A stretch of DNA of 64,000 nucleotides from Thiotrichaceae bacterium UBA7357 (GCA_002470825.1 DKOR01000037.1:1-64000); one strand, 5' to 3'. Counted from the stretch's first letter, positions 8,818 through 18,217 are shown. Numbers and translations are program-made. The notes: a model not told the origin generated them from the letters alone.

Positions 8818-9414
8818 ATGTTGACAAAGTTAGAAGAAAAAATACTTCAATGCATAACTCGTCAAATTACACTAAATGGCCATGCACCAACTTTAGTTGA
8901 AATCGGAGATTTAGTTGATATTAAATCTAAAGGTACCGTGCATCGTTATATTGATTCATTAATAAGAAAAGGTCACTTACATCGAACTGGAAGAAGTTGG
9001 CGCGGTCTTCGTTTAACGGGTGAACAAAGTCGAAGATTATTGGTTTTACCATTTATGGGGCGTATTGCCGCTGGACAACCTATAGAAGCTATTCCTGAAC
9101 AGCTTGAGATAAACTTCTCAGAGATGTTGATGGGAGAGGGGCGCTATGTACTCGAGGTGAAAGGTGATTCAATGATCGAGGCAGGTATATTTAATGGTGA
9201 TTTTGTCATTATTCAAGAACGTAGTATCGCTAACAATGGCGATATCGTTGTTGCGTTAATCGATAATGGTGAAGTGACATTAAAAAAACTTCGTAAGCAT
9301 GGAGATCGAGTTGAGTTGATCCCCGAAAATCAATCAATGGTGCCTATGATTTATCCTGCTGAACGCGTACATATACAGGGTGTCGTTGTTAGTCAGGTAA
9401 GAAATTACAAATAA
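8818..9414 (+). CDS. lexA: SOS-response repressor and self-cleaving protease LexA
   Basis: Represses DNA-damage genes and cleaves itself when RecA filaments form. Residues 1-67 form the winged-helix DNA-binding domain; its helix region reads SKGTVHRYIDSL rather than the E. coli type. Residues 75-198 form the S24 peptidase domain, with cleavage site Ala85-Gly86 (RIAAGQP), nucleophile Ser118 (GDSM) and general base Lys156 (EVTLKK). All catalytic parts are intact, and 198 residues is normal. The ATG follows an AAGGAGA site that is buried in a putative LexA box. No second SOS gene is in the operon. Confidence 0.93.
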   Translation: MLTKLEEKILQCITRQITLNGHAPTLVEIGDLVDIKSKGTVHRYIDSLIRKGHLHRTGRSWRGLRLTGEQSRRLLVLPFMGRIAAGQPIEAIPEQLEINFSEMLMGEGRYVLEVKGDSMIEAGIFNGDFVIIQERSIANNGDIVVALIDNGEVTLKKLRKHGDRVELIPENQSMVPMIYPAERVHIQGVVVSQVRNYK

Positions 9415-9695
9415 AAAATGAACAAAAGCTAGTACAAAAAAATAGATTTTTATTGAATTAAGTAAGCTTTGTTCTAATTCTTTATACTCGATGTTTAAGA
9501 ATTGCGTCAGGTATAGTCGTCGATTTTATAGAAGTATTGATAATGTTAAAATATGCAGAAGAAGATGTGTTGCTGATTATGTGAAAAATACTTTTCCCAC
9601 AATGATATATTCAGAGTAGTGGCATATAACAGCAAATCAATTATTTTTATTCTGTTTGAATTAAATATATTTAATACTACATCAAGAACATAGTC
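9415..9695. other. Intergenic region, lexA to DUF938 gene
   Basis: 281 AT-rich bases. No hairpin with a T-run after lexA and no open frame worth calling were seen. The promoter for the following methyltransferase gene probably lies in the last 100 bases, but no strong match was found. Confidence 0.4.
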
Positions 9696-10289
9696 ATGAA
9701 ACCATTTTCTAAAGCATGTGAGAATAATAAACTTCCAATATTAAATGTAATTTCATCATTTTTTTCTGCAGGTGGTGACGTGTTTGAAATTGGAAGTGGT
9801 ACGGGTCAACATGCTGTATTTTTTGCAAATAACTTACCTGCCATCCGTTGGCACACAAGTGATCTCATAGAAAATCATGTTGGCATCGTTGAATGGATTC
9901 AGGAGAGCATGTTACCAAATGTTATATTTCCAATAGAGCTTGATGTTGTTAGTGGCATATGGCCGAAAAATATTTTTGATGGTGTCTTTACAGCAAACAC
10001 TTGCCATATAATGCATTGGCATGAAGTTGTTACGATGGTTGAAGGTGTTAAGCGTATACTATCCGTCGGTGGTATATTTATGATTTATGGACCATTTAAT
10101 TACAATAATGACTATACGAGCTCAAGTAATCGCCTCTTTGATGACATGTTGAGAGCGCGAGATCGGCAAAGTGGCCTCAGAAATTTTGAAGACTTAGAAT
10201 TGTTAACTAAAAATAATTCGTTTATCCTTTTTGGAGATGTCACTATGCCAGCAAACAACCGGTTATTAATTTTTAAAAAAATAAAGTAG
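9696..10289 (+). CDS. DUF938 family SAM-dependent methyltransferase
   Basis: Class I methyltransferase fold of 197 residues, matching the DUF938 (METTL26-like) family. The SAM-binding glycine loop EIGSGTGQHAVFFA starts near residue 31. The second acidic position is HTSDL near residue 55. The family block FTANTCHIMHWHEV near residue 105, with a conserved histidine-rich stretch, is followed by a YGPFNYN segment. The substrate of this family is not established. It stands alone between lexA and a convergent antiporter gene, so context does not suggest a role. Confidence 0.85.
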   Translation: MKPFSKACENNKLPILNVISSFFSAGGDVFEIGSGTGQHAVFFANNLPAIRWHTSDLIENHVGIVEWIQESMLPNVIFPIELDVVSGIWPKNIFDGVFTANTCHIMHWHEVVTMVEGVKRILSVGGIFMIYGPFNYNNDYTSSSNRLFDDMLRARDRQSGLRNFEDLELLTKNNSFILFGDVTMPANNRLLIFKKIK

Positions 10290-10323
10290 GGCTAAAATTT
10301 AATATACATATTAAATATTTTTT

Positions 10324-12117
10324 TCATTCTGCTTGAATCAGGCCTACAATTTTCCACCCTGATTCTGGTTTCATGTCTCCATTTGCAACAAAAACTTGAA
10401 CTATCTGTTTGCAGTCAATAGCAAAAAGGGGAATAACTCGACCATCATATTCTTCAAGGTACTGTTTAAAAGTAAATTCATCACTTATTTGTGTGCTTTT
10501 TATTTGGGCGCCTTGTCTTAATAGGTAAGAAAGCTCACCGTAATCAATATTTTCACTAAATAATTGGTAGCCTCTATGACGAGTCGATACTAGGTGTTTT
10601 TCATCAATATTTTCGTCAATATTTGACTTTAATTCGTAGATATTCTTAATATCGAATTCTGATTTGAATCTTAAACAGGCCAATGTATCAAGATTACTAC
10701 GACCAGACATAGCTAAAACCTTACCAAGACCGATAAGGTTTAAGTTCCTATCGGCATGCTCTGAGATAGGGTTTCCATAATATGTATCTAAACCTTCCAT
10801 CCGAGCGAGAGTGATATTTTCCCATGTACTGTCTGTCAGTATGACTTTGATACCGTGGGCTTGTAATTCATGGCCAATTGCACGTGCAACATTACCAGCG
10901 CCTATTATCAATAGGCCGCTTGGTGAAGGTTCTCGAACATCAAGAATTTCAGCTAAAAATTTAGCAGACACACTTTGAATAACTACTGTGCCAATGATAA
11001 TTAAAAAGGTGAGTGGGACAATTAACTGAGCTTCAACAAAACCTGCATTTTCAAGTCGTAATGCGAAGAGTGCTGATACCGCAGCTGCGACAATACCACG
11101 CGGACCAATCCACGAAATTAATAACTTTTCATTAAATGACAAATCTGAACCGATAGCAGAAATAAATACAGACATCGGCCTTGCAATTAGCATTGTTATT
11201 GCAAGGATACCGAAAGCAGGCCAGCCTAATTGAATGAATTGATGAAACTCAATTCTTGCAGCCAGAATAATGAACAAACCAGAGATTAGTAATAGGCTTA
11301 AGCTCTCTTTGAAATCTAAGATGTCATCAATGTTCATATTCTTCATATTTGCCATTGTAATACCCATGACAGTAACCGCTAACAAACCAGATTCATGTTC
11401 TATGGTGTCTGATAAAACATAAACTGTACAAACAGATATTAAAGTGAGTACATTTCTTAAATACTGAGGAACAAGTTGTTTTCTTAACAACATACCTAAC
11501 AACCAACCAGTGATAAATCCCATAACAAAACCAACAAAAAGTATTGAACCAAAGGTTATTGCGACTAGGCTTATTCCATCATGTCGTTGTTCTGACATGA
11601 TGAAATTAAAAACAAGAACTGCAAGCAAAGCTCCAAGTGGGTCAATAACAATACCTTCCCAACGGAGTACATTTGATATTTTGGCATTTGGCCGTACTGT
11701 CCTGAGTATAGGAATAATAACCGTTGGACCGGTAACTATGACTATGGCGCCAAATAGAAAAGCAAGCTCAAATGGGAAATCGATTAAATAATGCGTGCTG
11801 TACGCAATAATCAACCAGGTTATCAATGCTCCAATAGTTATTAGATTACTAACGGTCTTGCCATGTCCTCGAATGTCCTCAAGTTTTAATGTCAAGCTTC
11901 CTTCAAAAAGAATCACAGCGACTGATAAAGAGACGATCGGGAATAACAATGGTCCAAATAGTGCGTCCGGATCAAGTAAATTGAAGACTGGCCCAACTAA
12001 CATCCCAACAATTAATAGAAATAATATTGCAGGTAATCTTGTCCACCAAGCTAACCATTGACAACAGATGCCAAGAACGCCAATGCTAGCAAAAGATAAT
12101 AGGATTGTATTATTCAA
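10324..12117 (-). CDS. CPA-type Na+(K+)/H+ antiporter with C-terminal TrkA-N-like domain
   Basis: Inner-membrane cation/proton exchanger of 597 residues. Residues 1-395 form about 12 hydrophobic segments of the Na_H_Exchanger fold. They include GPTVIIPILR near residue 130 and the ion-site segment EGIVIDPLGA near residue 154, plus WIGPRGIVAAAVSALF near residue 337. From about residue 405 a Rossmann-type nucleotide-binding domain begins (LLIIGAGNVARAIG), like TrkA-N/RCK regulators, followed by a poorly conserved tail. It resembles NhaP/YjcE-type exchangers fused to an RCK-like domain. Its role is likely pH or cation homeostasis. The ion cannot be told from sequence. Confidence 0.85.
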   Translation of the reverse strand: MNNTILLSFASIGVLGICCQWLAWWTRLPAILFLLIVGMLVGPVFNLLDPDALFGPLLFPIVSLSVAVILFEGSLTLKLEDIRGHGKTVSNLITIGALITWLIIAYSTHYLIDFPFELAFLFGAIVIVTGPTVIIPILRTVRPNAKISNVLRWEGIVIDPLGALLAVLVFNFIMSEQRHDGISLVAITFGSILFVGFVMGFITGWLLGMLLRKQLVPQYLRNVLTLISVCTVYVLSDTIEHESGLLAVTVMGITMANMKNMNIDDILDFKESLSLLLISGLFIILAARIEFHQFIQLGWPAFGILAITMLIARPMSVFISAIGSDLSFNEKLLISWIGPRGIVAAAVSALFALRLENAGFVEAQLIVPLTFLIIIGTVVIQSVSAKFLAEILDVREPSPSGLLIIGAGNVARAIGHELQAHGIKVILTDSTWENITLARMEGLDTYYGNPISEHADRNLNLIGLGKVLAMSGRSNLDTLACLRFKSEFDIKNIYELKSNIDENIDEKHLVSTRHRGYQLFSENIDYGELSYLLRQGAQIKSTQISDEFTFKQYLEEYDGRVIPLFAIDCKQIVQVFVANGDMKPESGWKIVGLIQAE

Positions 12118-12458
12118 AATTGATTAGTTCAATATATGTAGTGTTGTAATTAGTTTGTATTTTATGTGGAGTATAGTTGATGAGAATTATTACAAAGCCA
12201 TCAATAGTTTTGCTGAAATAATCATGAATTATTGAGTATGTTGTATAAGATAACCCAGCTGCAACAATCGAACGTGGGTCGAACGTCAATTTCATATTTA
12301 GGTCAATAGTATAGGTGATAGTTTTCTATTAATAGAATTTAACATGCTCACTATGCATTGCAGAAAAAATAAATCACCAAGTTAACTACTCTAAGTATTC
12401 TTACCCAAAAAAAATGGCTTTTACGCTTATGCTGAATTATAGAAATTCAAGAAATTTA
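12118..12458 (-). other. Intergenic region, fabB to antiporter
   Basis: 341 bases between two minus-strand genes, AT-rich. It should contain the end of the fabAB transcript and the antiporter promoter. A 61-codon frame (12110-12295) overlaps the antiporter start but has no recognisable features and is probably chance. An A-run at 12406-12413 would be a T-run on the minus strand, but no clear hairpin precedes it. Confidence 0.4.
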
Positions 12459-13676
12459 TTAGTCGGTTTTTTGAAACAACAGAGTTGCGTTAGTCCCACC
12501 AAATCCGAAGCTGTTAGACATAATTGTATGTAGTCCTGCATTATCAATCCGATTAAAAGCAATTGGCGTCTTTGCTGCAGCTGAATCAAGATCTGTTATA
12601 TTTAAAGATGAGGCAATAAAATTATTTTCCAGCATCAATAAACTATAAATTGACTCGTTTACGCCAGCTGCGCCAAGACCATGCCCTGTTTGAGATTTAG
12701 TTGCACTGATTATGGGCATGTGTTTTTTTTTGAAGACTTCTTTTATTGCATCTAGTTCAGCGATATCTCCAACTGGTGTACTGGTAGCATGTGCATTAAT
12801 GTAGTCAACTTCATTATCAACATTATTTATAGCTTGTTGCATACATCTTATTGCACCTTCTCCAGAGGGTTTGACCATGTCAGCTCCATCTGACGTAGCG
12901 CCATAACCTATGACTTCTCCATATATCTTTGCGTCACGAGCTAATGCATGTTCCAGTTCTTCCAAAACAAGAATTCCGCCACCTCCAGAAATCACGAAAC
13001 CATCACGATTTTCATCATAGGGACGAGAAGCTGTAGTAGGAGAGTCGTTATATTTTGATGAGAGAGCCCCCATGCTGTCAAATAGTAATGTTGAGGTCCA
13101 ATGAACCTCGTCACCACCACCTGCAAATATAATATCCTGTTTTCCTAACTGAATTAATTCATAAGCATTGCCAATACAATGAGCACTAGTTGCGCATGCA
13201 GAACTTATAGAGTAATTGACCCCTTTTATTTTATAGGCTACAGAAAGACAAGCACTGTTAGTACTTGACATTATTCGAGGAACAGTTGTTGGCCCAACTT
13301 TACGCGCACCGCGTTCGCGAAGTATATCAATTGACTCTTGTAGAGTAGCATTTGAACCGCCGCCGGAACCAACAATAACTCCTGTTCGATAATTTGAGAT
13401 ATCGTCTTCTGCAAGTGATGCGTCTTCAATTGCTTCGCGCATAGCTAAATATGCATATGCAGCACCATCGCCCATAAAGCGCTTAAGCTTTCGGTCAATT
13501 AATGAATTCAGGTCAACATCAATTGCGCCATGGACATGGGAACGAAATCCTAATTCAGCATATTCTGAACAGTATGTAATTCCAGATGTTCCTTTTTTGA
13601 GAGAATCTAGTACCTCAATTTTATTTTTTCCAATACTCGACACGATTCCCATGCCTGTTATGACAACTCTTTTCAA
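12459..13676 (-). CDS. fabB: Beta-ketoacyl-ACP synthase I
   Basis: Condensing enzyme that elongates fatty acids and is needed to carry the cis double bond made by FabA into unsaturated fatty acids. The 405 residues match FabB. The catalytic triad is visible: nucleophile Cys161 (SSACATSAH), a histidine in NAHATSTPVGD near residue 296, and another in SQTGHGLGAAG near residue 331. The glycine-rich end SNSFGFGGTNA is also present. The gene lies 9 bases after fabA behind an AGGAGT ribosome-binding site. The fabA-fabB pair is a typical gammaproteobacterial operon for unsaturated fatty acids. Confidence 0.97.
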   Translation of the reverse strand: MKRVVITGMGIVSSIGKNKIEVLDSLKKGTSGITYCSEYAELGFRSHVHGAIDVDLNSLIDRKLKRFMGDGAAYAYLAMREAIEDASLAEDDISNYRTGVIVGSGGGSNATLQESIDILRERGARKVGPTTVPRIMSSTNSACLSVAYKIKGVNYSISSACATSAHCIGNAYELIQLGKQDIIFAGGGDEVHWTSTLLFDSMGALSSKYNDSPTTASRPYDENRDGFVISGGGGILVLEELEHALARDAKIYGEVIGYGATSDGADMVKPSGEGAIRCMQQAINNVDNEVDYINAHATSTPVGDIAELDAIKEVFKKKHMPIISATKSQTGHGLGAAGVNESIYSLLMLENNFIASSLNITDLDSAAAKTPIAFNRIDNAGLHTIMSNSFGFGGTNATLLFQKTD

Positions 13677-13685
13677 TTTGTACTC

Positions 13686-14210
13686 CTAAAATTCTTCGGT
13701 TGATTTAAAGAGCCCTACACGGAGATTCTTTGCAGCATAAACTTCTTTTCCATCGACAGACATGGTTGCATCGGCAACTCCCATGACTAATCTACGTAAT
13801 ACGACTCTTTTCATATCGACATTATAAGTCACTAATTTGTTTTCTGGGGTAACTTGCCCTGTAAATTTAACATCTCCGGCTGCCAAAGCTCGACCACGTC
13901 CAGGGGCACCGGACCAACCCAAGAAAAAACCTATTAACTGCCACATTGCATCTAAACCTAGGCAACCTGGCATAACCGGATCACCAATAAAATGGCAATC
14001 AAAGAACCAGAGATCTGGTGTAATGTCGAGTTCAGCAACAATATTACCTTTTCCTGCCGAGCCACCATCACTAGTTATTTCTAGAACACGATCGAACATT
14101 AGCATATTTGGTAGGGGTAGTTGAGCATTCCCTTTTCCAAACATTTCCCCTCGTCCACAGGCAATCAATTCTTCCCGCGTATATTTATTTTTACTATTCA
14201 TATCTAGCAT
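13686..14210 (-). CDS. fabA: 3-hydroxydecanoyl-ACP dehydratase/isomerase
   Basis: Dehydrates 3-hydroxydecanoyl-ACP and isomerises the product to cis-3-decenoyl-ACP, the branch point to unsaturated fatty acids. The hot-dog fold of 174 residues contains the catalytic pair His73 (FFDCHFIGDPVMPG) and Asp87 (GLDAMWQ). The C-terminal segment YAAKNLRVGLF matches the family. A second in-frame ATG at 14201 would give 171 residues and aligns better with the E. coli N-terminus, so it may be the true start. The gene is divergent from ispG and forms an operon with fabB. Confidence 0.97.
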   Translation of the reverse strand: MLDMNSKNKYTREELIACGRGEMFGKGNAQLPLPNMLMFDRVLEITSDGGSAGKGNIVAELDITPDLWFFDCHFIGDPVMPGCLGLDAMWQLIGFFLGWSGAPGRGRALAAGDVKFTGQVTPENKLVTYNVDMKRVVLRRLVMGVADATMSVDGKEVYAAKNLRVGLFKSTEEF

Positions 14211-14272
14211 TATCTCATGCTGATATTAATATATCTCAAAAAATTAACCGAACCATTCAATTGACTGTCTGC

Positions 14273-14300
14273 TTGACAGCGTCTTCTCGCGGATTAGACT
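14273..14300 (+). promoter_or_regulatory. Probable ispG promoter
   Basis: TTGACA (14273-14278), a 16-base spacer and TAGACT (14295-14300) form a good sigma70-type promoter. The predicted start of transcription near 14307 lies about 30 bases before the ispG ATG at 14339. This supports that start over any upstream in-frame codon. Confidence 0.6.
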
Positions 14301-14338
14301 GCGAGTATCATTCATCACTAACATCAAGGTTTTTTGTC

Positions 14339-15571
14339 ATGTCCGCAGGTATTGGCCCACTCGATAGACGTAATAGCATAGGTGTAAAAATAGGTTCCGT
14401 TGTTGTTGGCGGTTGTAATCCTATTGTTGTTCAATCGATGACTAATACGGACACTGCTGACGCTGATGCAACAGTAAAACAAGTTCAGCAACTTGCGGCA
14501 ACTGGTTCTGAATTAGTCAGAATTACCGTTAATACGGATGATGCAGCTTCAAAAGTATCAACTATTCGTGAAAAACTCGATGACCTTGGTTGTCTTGTAC
14601 CGTTAGTCGGAGACTTTCACTATAACGGACATCAATTATTAACTGACTATCCTGATTGCGCAAAGGCTCTAGCTAAATATCGTATCAATCCTGGAAATGT
14701 TGGGTTTGGACGAAAAAAAGATAACCAGTTTTCAATCATGATAAAAAAGGCTATTGAATATGATAAACCAGTTCGAATTGGTGTTAATTGGGGTAGTCTC
14801 GATCAAGTTCTTTTAACTAAAATGATGGATAATAATGCTAAATTATCAGTTCCATTGGAAACTGATGATGTTATGCGTGAAGCACTGATTGTTTCTGCAT
14901 TAAAAAGCGCAGAGCGTGCCGAAGAGTTGGGTTTACCTCATGATCATATTATTCTGTCATGCAAAGTGAGTGGTGTTCAAAAATTAATTACAGTTTATAG
15001 AGATATTGCCAAACGTTGTGATTATGCTTTGCATTTAGGATTAACCGAAGCTGGAATGGGCTCGAAGGGTATTGTCGCGTCTACGGCTGCAATGGGTATT
15101 CTTTTGCAGGGAGGAATTGGAGATACAATTCGAGTTTCATTGACTCCTGAACCGGGAGGTGATCGCAGTAATGAAGTGATTGTCGCACAGGAAATATTAC
15201 AAACAATTGGATTGCGCTCATTTACTCCGTTGGTTACTGCCTGCCCTGGTTGCGGACGAACTACTAGCACAGTATTTCAGGAATTGGCCGACAGCATACA
15301 GGCCTATGTACGTAGTCAGATGCCAATATGGAAGGATAATTACTACGGCGTTGAAGAAATGACACTTGCTGTAATGGGCTGTGTAGTAAATGGACCTGGA
15401 GAAAGTAAACATGCTGATATCGGTATTAGTTTACCAGGTACAGGAGAGACCCCGACTGCACCTGTGTTCATAGATGGTAAAAAAACAATGACACTCAGAG
15501 GTGACAATATAGCTAAGGAATTTCGAGATATCGTGCAAAAATATGTCCATAAGCGCTACTCACCTAAGTAG
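14339..15571 (+). CDS. ispG: 4-hydroxy-3-methylbut-2-enyl diphosphate synthase (IspG/GcpE)
   Basis: [4Fe-4S] enzyme of the methylerythritol phosphate route to isoprenoids that converts the cyclodiphosphate to HMBPP. From the ATG at 14339 the protein has 410 residues. The open frame extends upstream to 14108, but the extra 77 residues would overlap fabA and the promoter and do not resemble the family. The TIM-barrel start NSIGVKIGSVVVGG, the motif INPGNVGFG and the C-terminal cluster ligands TACPGCGRTT and MGCVVNGPGE are present. The cluster domain is complete. The gene is divergent from fabAB and followed by acs. Confidence 0.97.
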   Translation: MSAGIGPLDRRNSIGVKIGSVVVGGCNPIVVQSMTNTDTADADATVKQVQQLAATGSELVRITVNTDDAASKVSTIREKLDDLGCLVPLVGDFHYNGHQLLTDYPDCAKALAKYRINPGNVGFGRKKDNQFSIMIKKAIEYDKPVRIGVNWGSLDQVLLTKMMDNNAKLSVPLETDDVMREALIVSALKSAERAEELGLPHDHIILSCKVSGVQKLITVYRDIAKRCDYALHLGLTEAGMGSKGIVASTAAMGILLQGGIGDTIRVSLTPEPGGDRSNEVIVAQEILQTIGLRSFTPLVTACPGCGRTTSTVFQELADSIQAYVRSQMPIWKDNYYGVEEMTLAVMGCVVNGPGESKHADIGISLPGTGETPTAPVFIDGKKTMTLRGDNIAKEFRDIVQKYVHKRYSPK

Positions 15572-15736
15572 AATTGTTAATTTTTTATAATATATTTAAA
15601 AAATCATTGTTTTTTTAGGGTCTTCATGTGAAAAGAAACTATTTGAGTCCTTCATTTGGAGATTTTGATATGGAGCAATATGTCATCTTTTAAATAATTA
15701 TTCTGGCAAATAAAAATTGGTTGCGGGGGTTAATTT

Positions 15737-17674
15737 ATGTCTGAAGATAAAAATTATGATGTGCCTGAGAAACTTGCTGAGCATGCACATATCAATTTAA
15801 AGCGTTATCGTGAGATGTATGAGCGGTCTATAAGCGATTCTGATTCTTTCTGGGCCGAGCAGGCAGAAGAATTCCTAACCTGGTCTTCAAAATGGAGCAA
15901 AGTTCAAGATTGGGACTATAACGAAGCAAATATCAATTGGTTTGTCGGCGGTAAATTAAATGTTTCATACAACTGCATAGATAGACATCTTCAGTTACGT
16001 GGAGATCAAATTGCCATAATTTGGGAAGGTGATGATCCCGATGAAGATCGTCAATTTACGTATAAAGAATTACATGAGCAAGTCTGTCGATTTGGCAATG
16101 TACTAAAAGCCCGGGGCGTTAAAAAAGGGGATCGGGTTTGTCTGTATTTACCTATGATTCCGGAAGCATCAATTGCTATGTTAGCTTGTGCCCGAATAGG
16201 TGCTGTTCATTCGGTTGTTTTTGGTGGCTTTTCTCCTGATGCTTTGCGCGATCGAATTAATGATGCAGATTGTAAAGTAGTTATTACCAGTGACTACAGT
16301 CTTCGTGGTAAGAAACAGATTCCATTAAAGGCAAATACAGATAAAGGATTGATTGATTGTCCTAATGTGAATACCTGCATTGTAGTTAAACGAAGTGGTG
16401 GTGATATCGATTGGAATGAAGACAGAGATATCTGGTATCACGAAGCAATTGAAACAGTCTCTGCAAATTGCCCGCCTGAGGAGATGGATGCTGAAGATCC
16501 GTTATTTATTCTCTACACTTCTGGTTCCACCGGAAAACCAAAAGGTGTTGTACATACAACTGGTGGTTATTTGTTGTATGTTGCGATGACACACAAATAT
16601 GTTTTCGATTATCAGGAAAGAGAAGTCTATTGGTGCACTGCTGATGTAGGATGGGTAACAGGTCATTCTTATGTTGTTTATGGACCTCTTGCTAATGGAG
16701 CCACCTCAGTGATGTTTGAGGGTTTACCTAACTTTCCGGATGCTAGTCGTTTTTGGCAAATAGTAGATAAGTGGAAAGTAAATACGTTTTATACTGCACC
16801 AACTTCTATTCGTATGTTGATGGGGCAGGGTGATGGTTTTGTGACGAAGACTAAACGAACTAGTTTACGAATTCTTGGAACGGTAGGAGAGCCAATTAAT
16901 CCTGAAGCATGGGAATGGTATTATAATATCATTGGTAGAGGACAATGTCCTATTGTGGACACATGGTGGCAAACAGAAACGGGGGGTCATTTGATAACAC
17001 CATTCCCTGGTGCTACTCAACTTAAACCGGGATCTGCAACGCTTCCTTTCTTTGGGATACAACCTTGTATAGTTGATGCTCAAGGTAATGAACTCGAAGG
17101 TGCAGCGGAGGGAGCATTATGTATAAAACGGTCATGGCCTGGCCAGATGCGTACCTTGTATGGGAATCATGATCGTTTTAAGGAAGCATATTTTTCGATG
17201 TTCCCAGGTAAATATTTCACTGGGGATGGGGCACGTAGGGACGATGATGGATATTATTGGATAACTGGTCGTATCGACGATGTTATTAATGTTTCTGGTC
17301 ATCGAATGGGAACTGCTGAAGTTGAAAGTGCCTTAGTATCACATGTTGATGTATCTGAAGCAGCAGTTGTCGGATTTCCTCATGATATGAAAGGTCAAGG
17401 TATCTACGCCTATGTCACCCTCATGATTGGAATTGAATTGACTGAAGTCTTACGTAAGGATTTAATAAATCATGTAAGAAAAGAAATTGGACCGATAGCT
17501 TCGCCCGATCTAATTCAGTGGGCCCCAAGACTACCAAAAACACGTTCGGGAAAAATTATGAGACGAATTTTACGTAAGATAGCTGCCGGTGAACTAAGTA
17601 TGTTAGGTGACATAAGTACCCTTGCTGAGCCAGCTGTGGTTGACGATCTTATCGAAAATCGTCTTAATAAATAA
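15737..17674 (+). CDS. acs: Acetyl-CoA synthetase (AMP-forming)
   Basis: Activates acetate to acetyl-CoA through an acetyl-AMP intermediate in the cytoplasm. The protein has 645 residues, the standard length. The phosphate-binding loop YTSGSTGKPKGV is near residue 257 and the acetate-site motif DTWWQTETGGH near residue 409. The C-terminal PKTRSGKIMRRILRK near residue 597 contains the catalytic lysine that is regulated by acetylation in other bacteria. It precedes the PHA synthase genes on the same strand by about 650 bases. This fits a route from acetate to stored polymer, though a promoter and a terminator lie between them. Confidence 0.98.
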   Translation: MSEDKNYDVPEKLAEHAHINLKRYREMYERSISDSDSFWAEQAEEFLTWSSKWSKVQDWDYNEANINWFVGGKLNVSYNCIDRHLQLRGDQIAIIWEGDDPDEDRQFTYKELHEQVCRFGNVLKARGVKKGDRVCLYLPMIPEASIAMLACARIGAVHSVVFGGFSPDALRDRINDADCKVVITSDYSLRGKKQIPLKANTDKGLIDCPNVNTCIVVKRSGGDIDWNEDRDIWYHEAIETVSANCPPEEMDAEDPLFILYTSGSTGKPKGVVHTTGGYLLYVAMTHKYVFDYQEREVYWCTADVGWVTGHSYVVYGPLANGATSVMFEGLPNFPDASRFWQIVDKWKVNTFYTAPTSIRMLMGQGDGFVTKTKRTSLRILGTVGEPINPEAWEWYYNIIGRGQCPIVDTWWQTETGGHLITPFPGATQLKPGSATLPFFGIQPCIVDAQGNELEGAAEGALCIKRSWPGQMRTLYGNHDRFKEAYFSMFPGKYFTGDGARRDDDGYYWITGRIDDVINVSGHRMGTAEVESALVSHVDVSEAAVVGFPHDMKGQGIYAYVTLMIGIELTEVLRKDLINHVRKEIGPIASPDLIQWAPRLPKTRSGKIMRRILRKIAAGELSMLGDISTLAEPAVVDDLIENRLNK

Positions 17675-17918
17675 AATGTAATGGACCTTTATAAAATAAT
17701 CTGTCCTTTCTAGCGTCATCAAGAATAATGGAGTCAAATAAGTGAATAAAGGTCTATGCATGGTATATATAGGGTGAAAATATTTGATAATCAGATTATC
17801 GATGTATTTAAGATTTATACTGTATCGTTCAAAATTTAAACTCGAAACAGACCTTCATATCACAAAAGGTGCGTTTTTAAAGTTCAATCAATTTTGTATT
17901 CAATGTTCTTATAAACAG
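17675..17918 (+). other. Intergenic region after acs
   Basis: AT-rich spacer that begins the 652-base interval between acs and phaE. A 9-bp inverted repeat, GACCTTTAT at 17684-17692 and ATAAAGGTC at 17746-17754, is separated by 53 bases. It may form part of the acs 3' structure. No gene is seen. The rest of the interval holds the promoter, candidate transcript and terminator listed next. Confidence 0.4.
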
Positions 17919-17956
17919 TTGACATAAATCACAAGCTGAGATATGTTGCGCCGCAA
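17919..17956 (+). promoter_or_regulatory. Consensus promoter overlapped by a PhaR-type operator
   Basis: A perfect -35 TTGACA (17919-17924), a 17-base spacer and a -10-like TATGTT (17942-17947) form a strong promoter. The interrupted palindrome TTGC-GCC-GCAA at 17946-17956 overlaps the -10 end and the predicted start of transcription near 17954. It shares the TGC-N3-GCAATA core with sites upstream of the phasin gene, phaA and gltA. That position is ideal for repression. Downstream are an intrinsic terminator and then phaE. The binding protein is inferred to be PhaR. Confidence 0.55.
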
Positions 17957-18217
17957 TATATATTGTTTTCATGTATAAAGATGAGAGATGCTCTGTATAC
18001 AACTATTAGAAAGTTGATGGTAGACAATATAACACCACCAGATATTTTAAGACTCAATCTATAATGTCGTAGGTACTTTAGAAAGATATCGAAAATGTGT
18101 TCATAGACTTAGAACTCGTAGATAAAGATAAGCTGAAAAGTGGACTTATGACGTAAATAAATTCCTCCTCTTGTTTTATACATACCCGCATAGCTCAGTT
18201 AGTTATGCGGGTTTTTT
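17954..18217 (+). ncRNA. Candidate short transcript or phaEC leader
   Basis: Transcription from the promoter at 17919-17947 would give an RNA of about 265 bases ending at the hairpin and T-run at 18184-18217. It may be a small RNA, or a leader that must be read through to reach phaE at 18327. The only small frame of note starts at 17983 (ATGAGAGATGCT, about 27 codons) and has no good ribosome-binding site. There is no homology evidence; this is an inference from flanking signals. Confidence 0.3.
18184..18217 (+). terminator. Intrinsic terminator upstream of phaE
   Basis: A perfect 9-bp stem, ACCCGCATA (18184-18192) with TATGCGGGT (18204-18212), an 11-base loop and a run of six T. The 5' arm and loop read TAGCTCAGTTAGT, identical in style to a tRNA D-arm, but no tRNA follows. 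It lies 110 bases before phaE. Confidence 0.85.

Noticed and set aside
12110..12295. 61-codon minus-strand frame overlapping the antiporter start
   Set aside because: Low-complexity AT-rich translation with no family resemblance; more likely 5' leader sequence.
14108..14338. 77-residue N-terminal extension of IspG
   Set aside because: It would overlap fabA and contains a good promoter at 14273-14300. The family N-terminus begins at the ATG at 14339.
18184..18217. Possible tRNA gene (TAGCTCAGTTAGT A-box-like segment)
   Set aside because: There is no anticodon arm, T-arm or acceptor stem; the sequence folds as a simple hairpin with a T-run, so it is a terminator.
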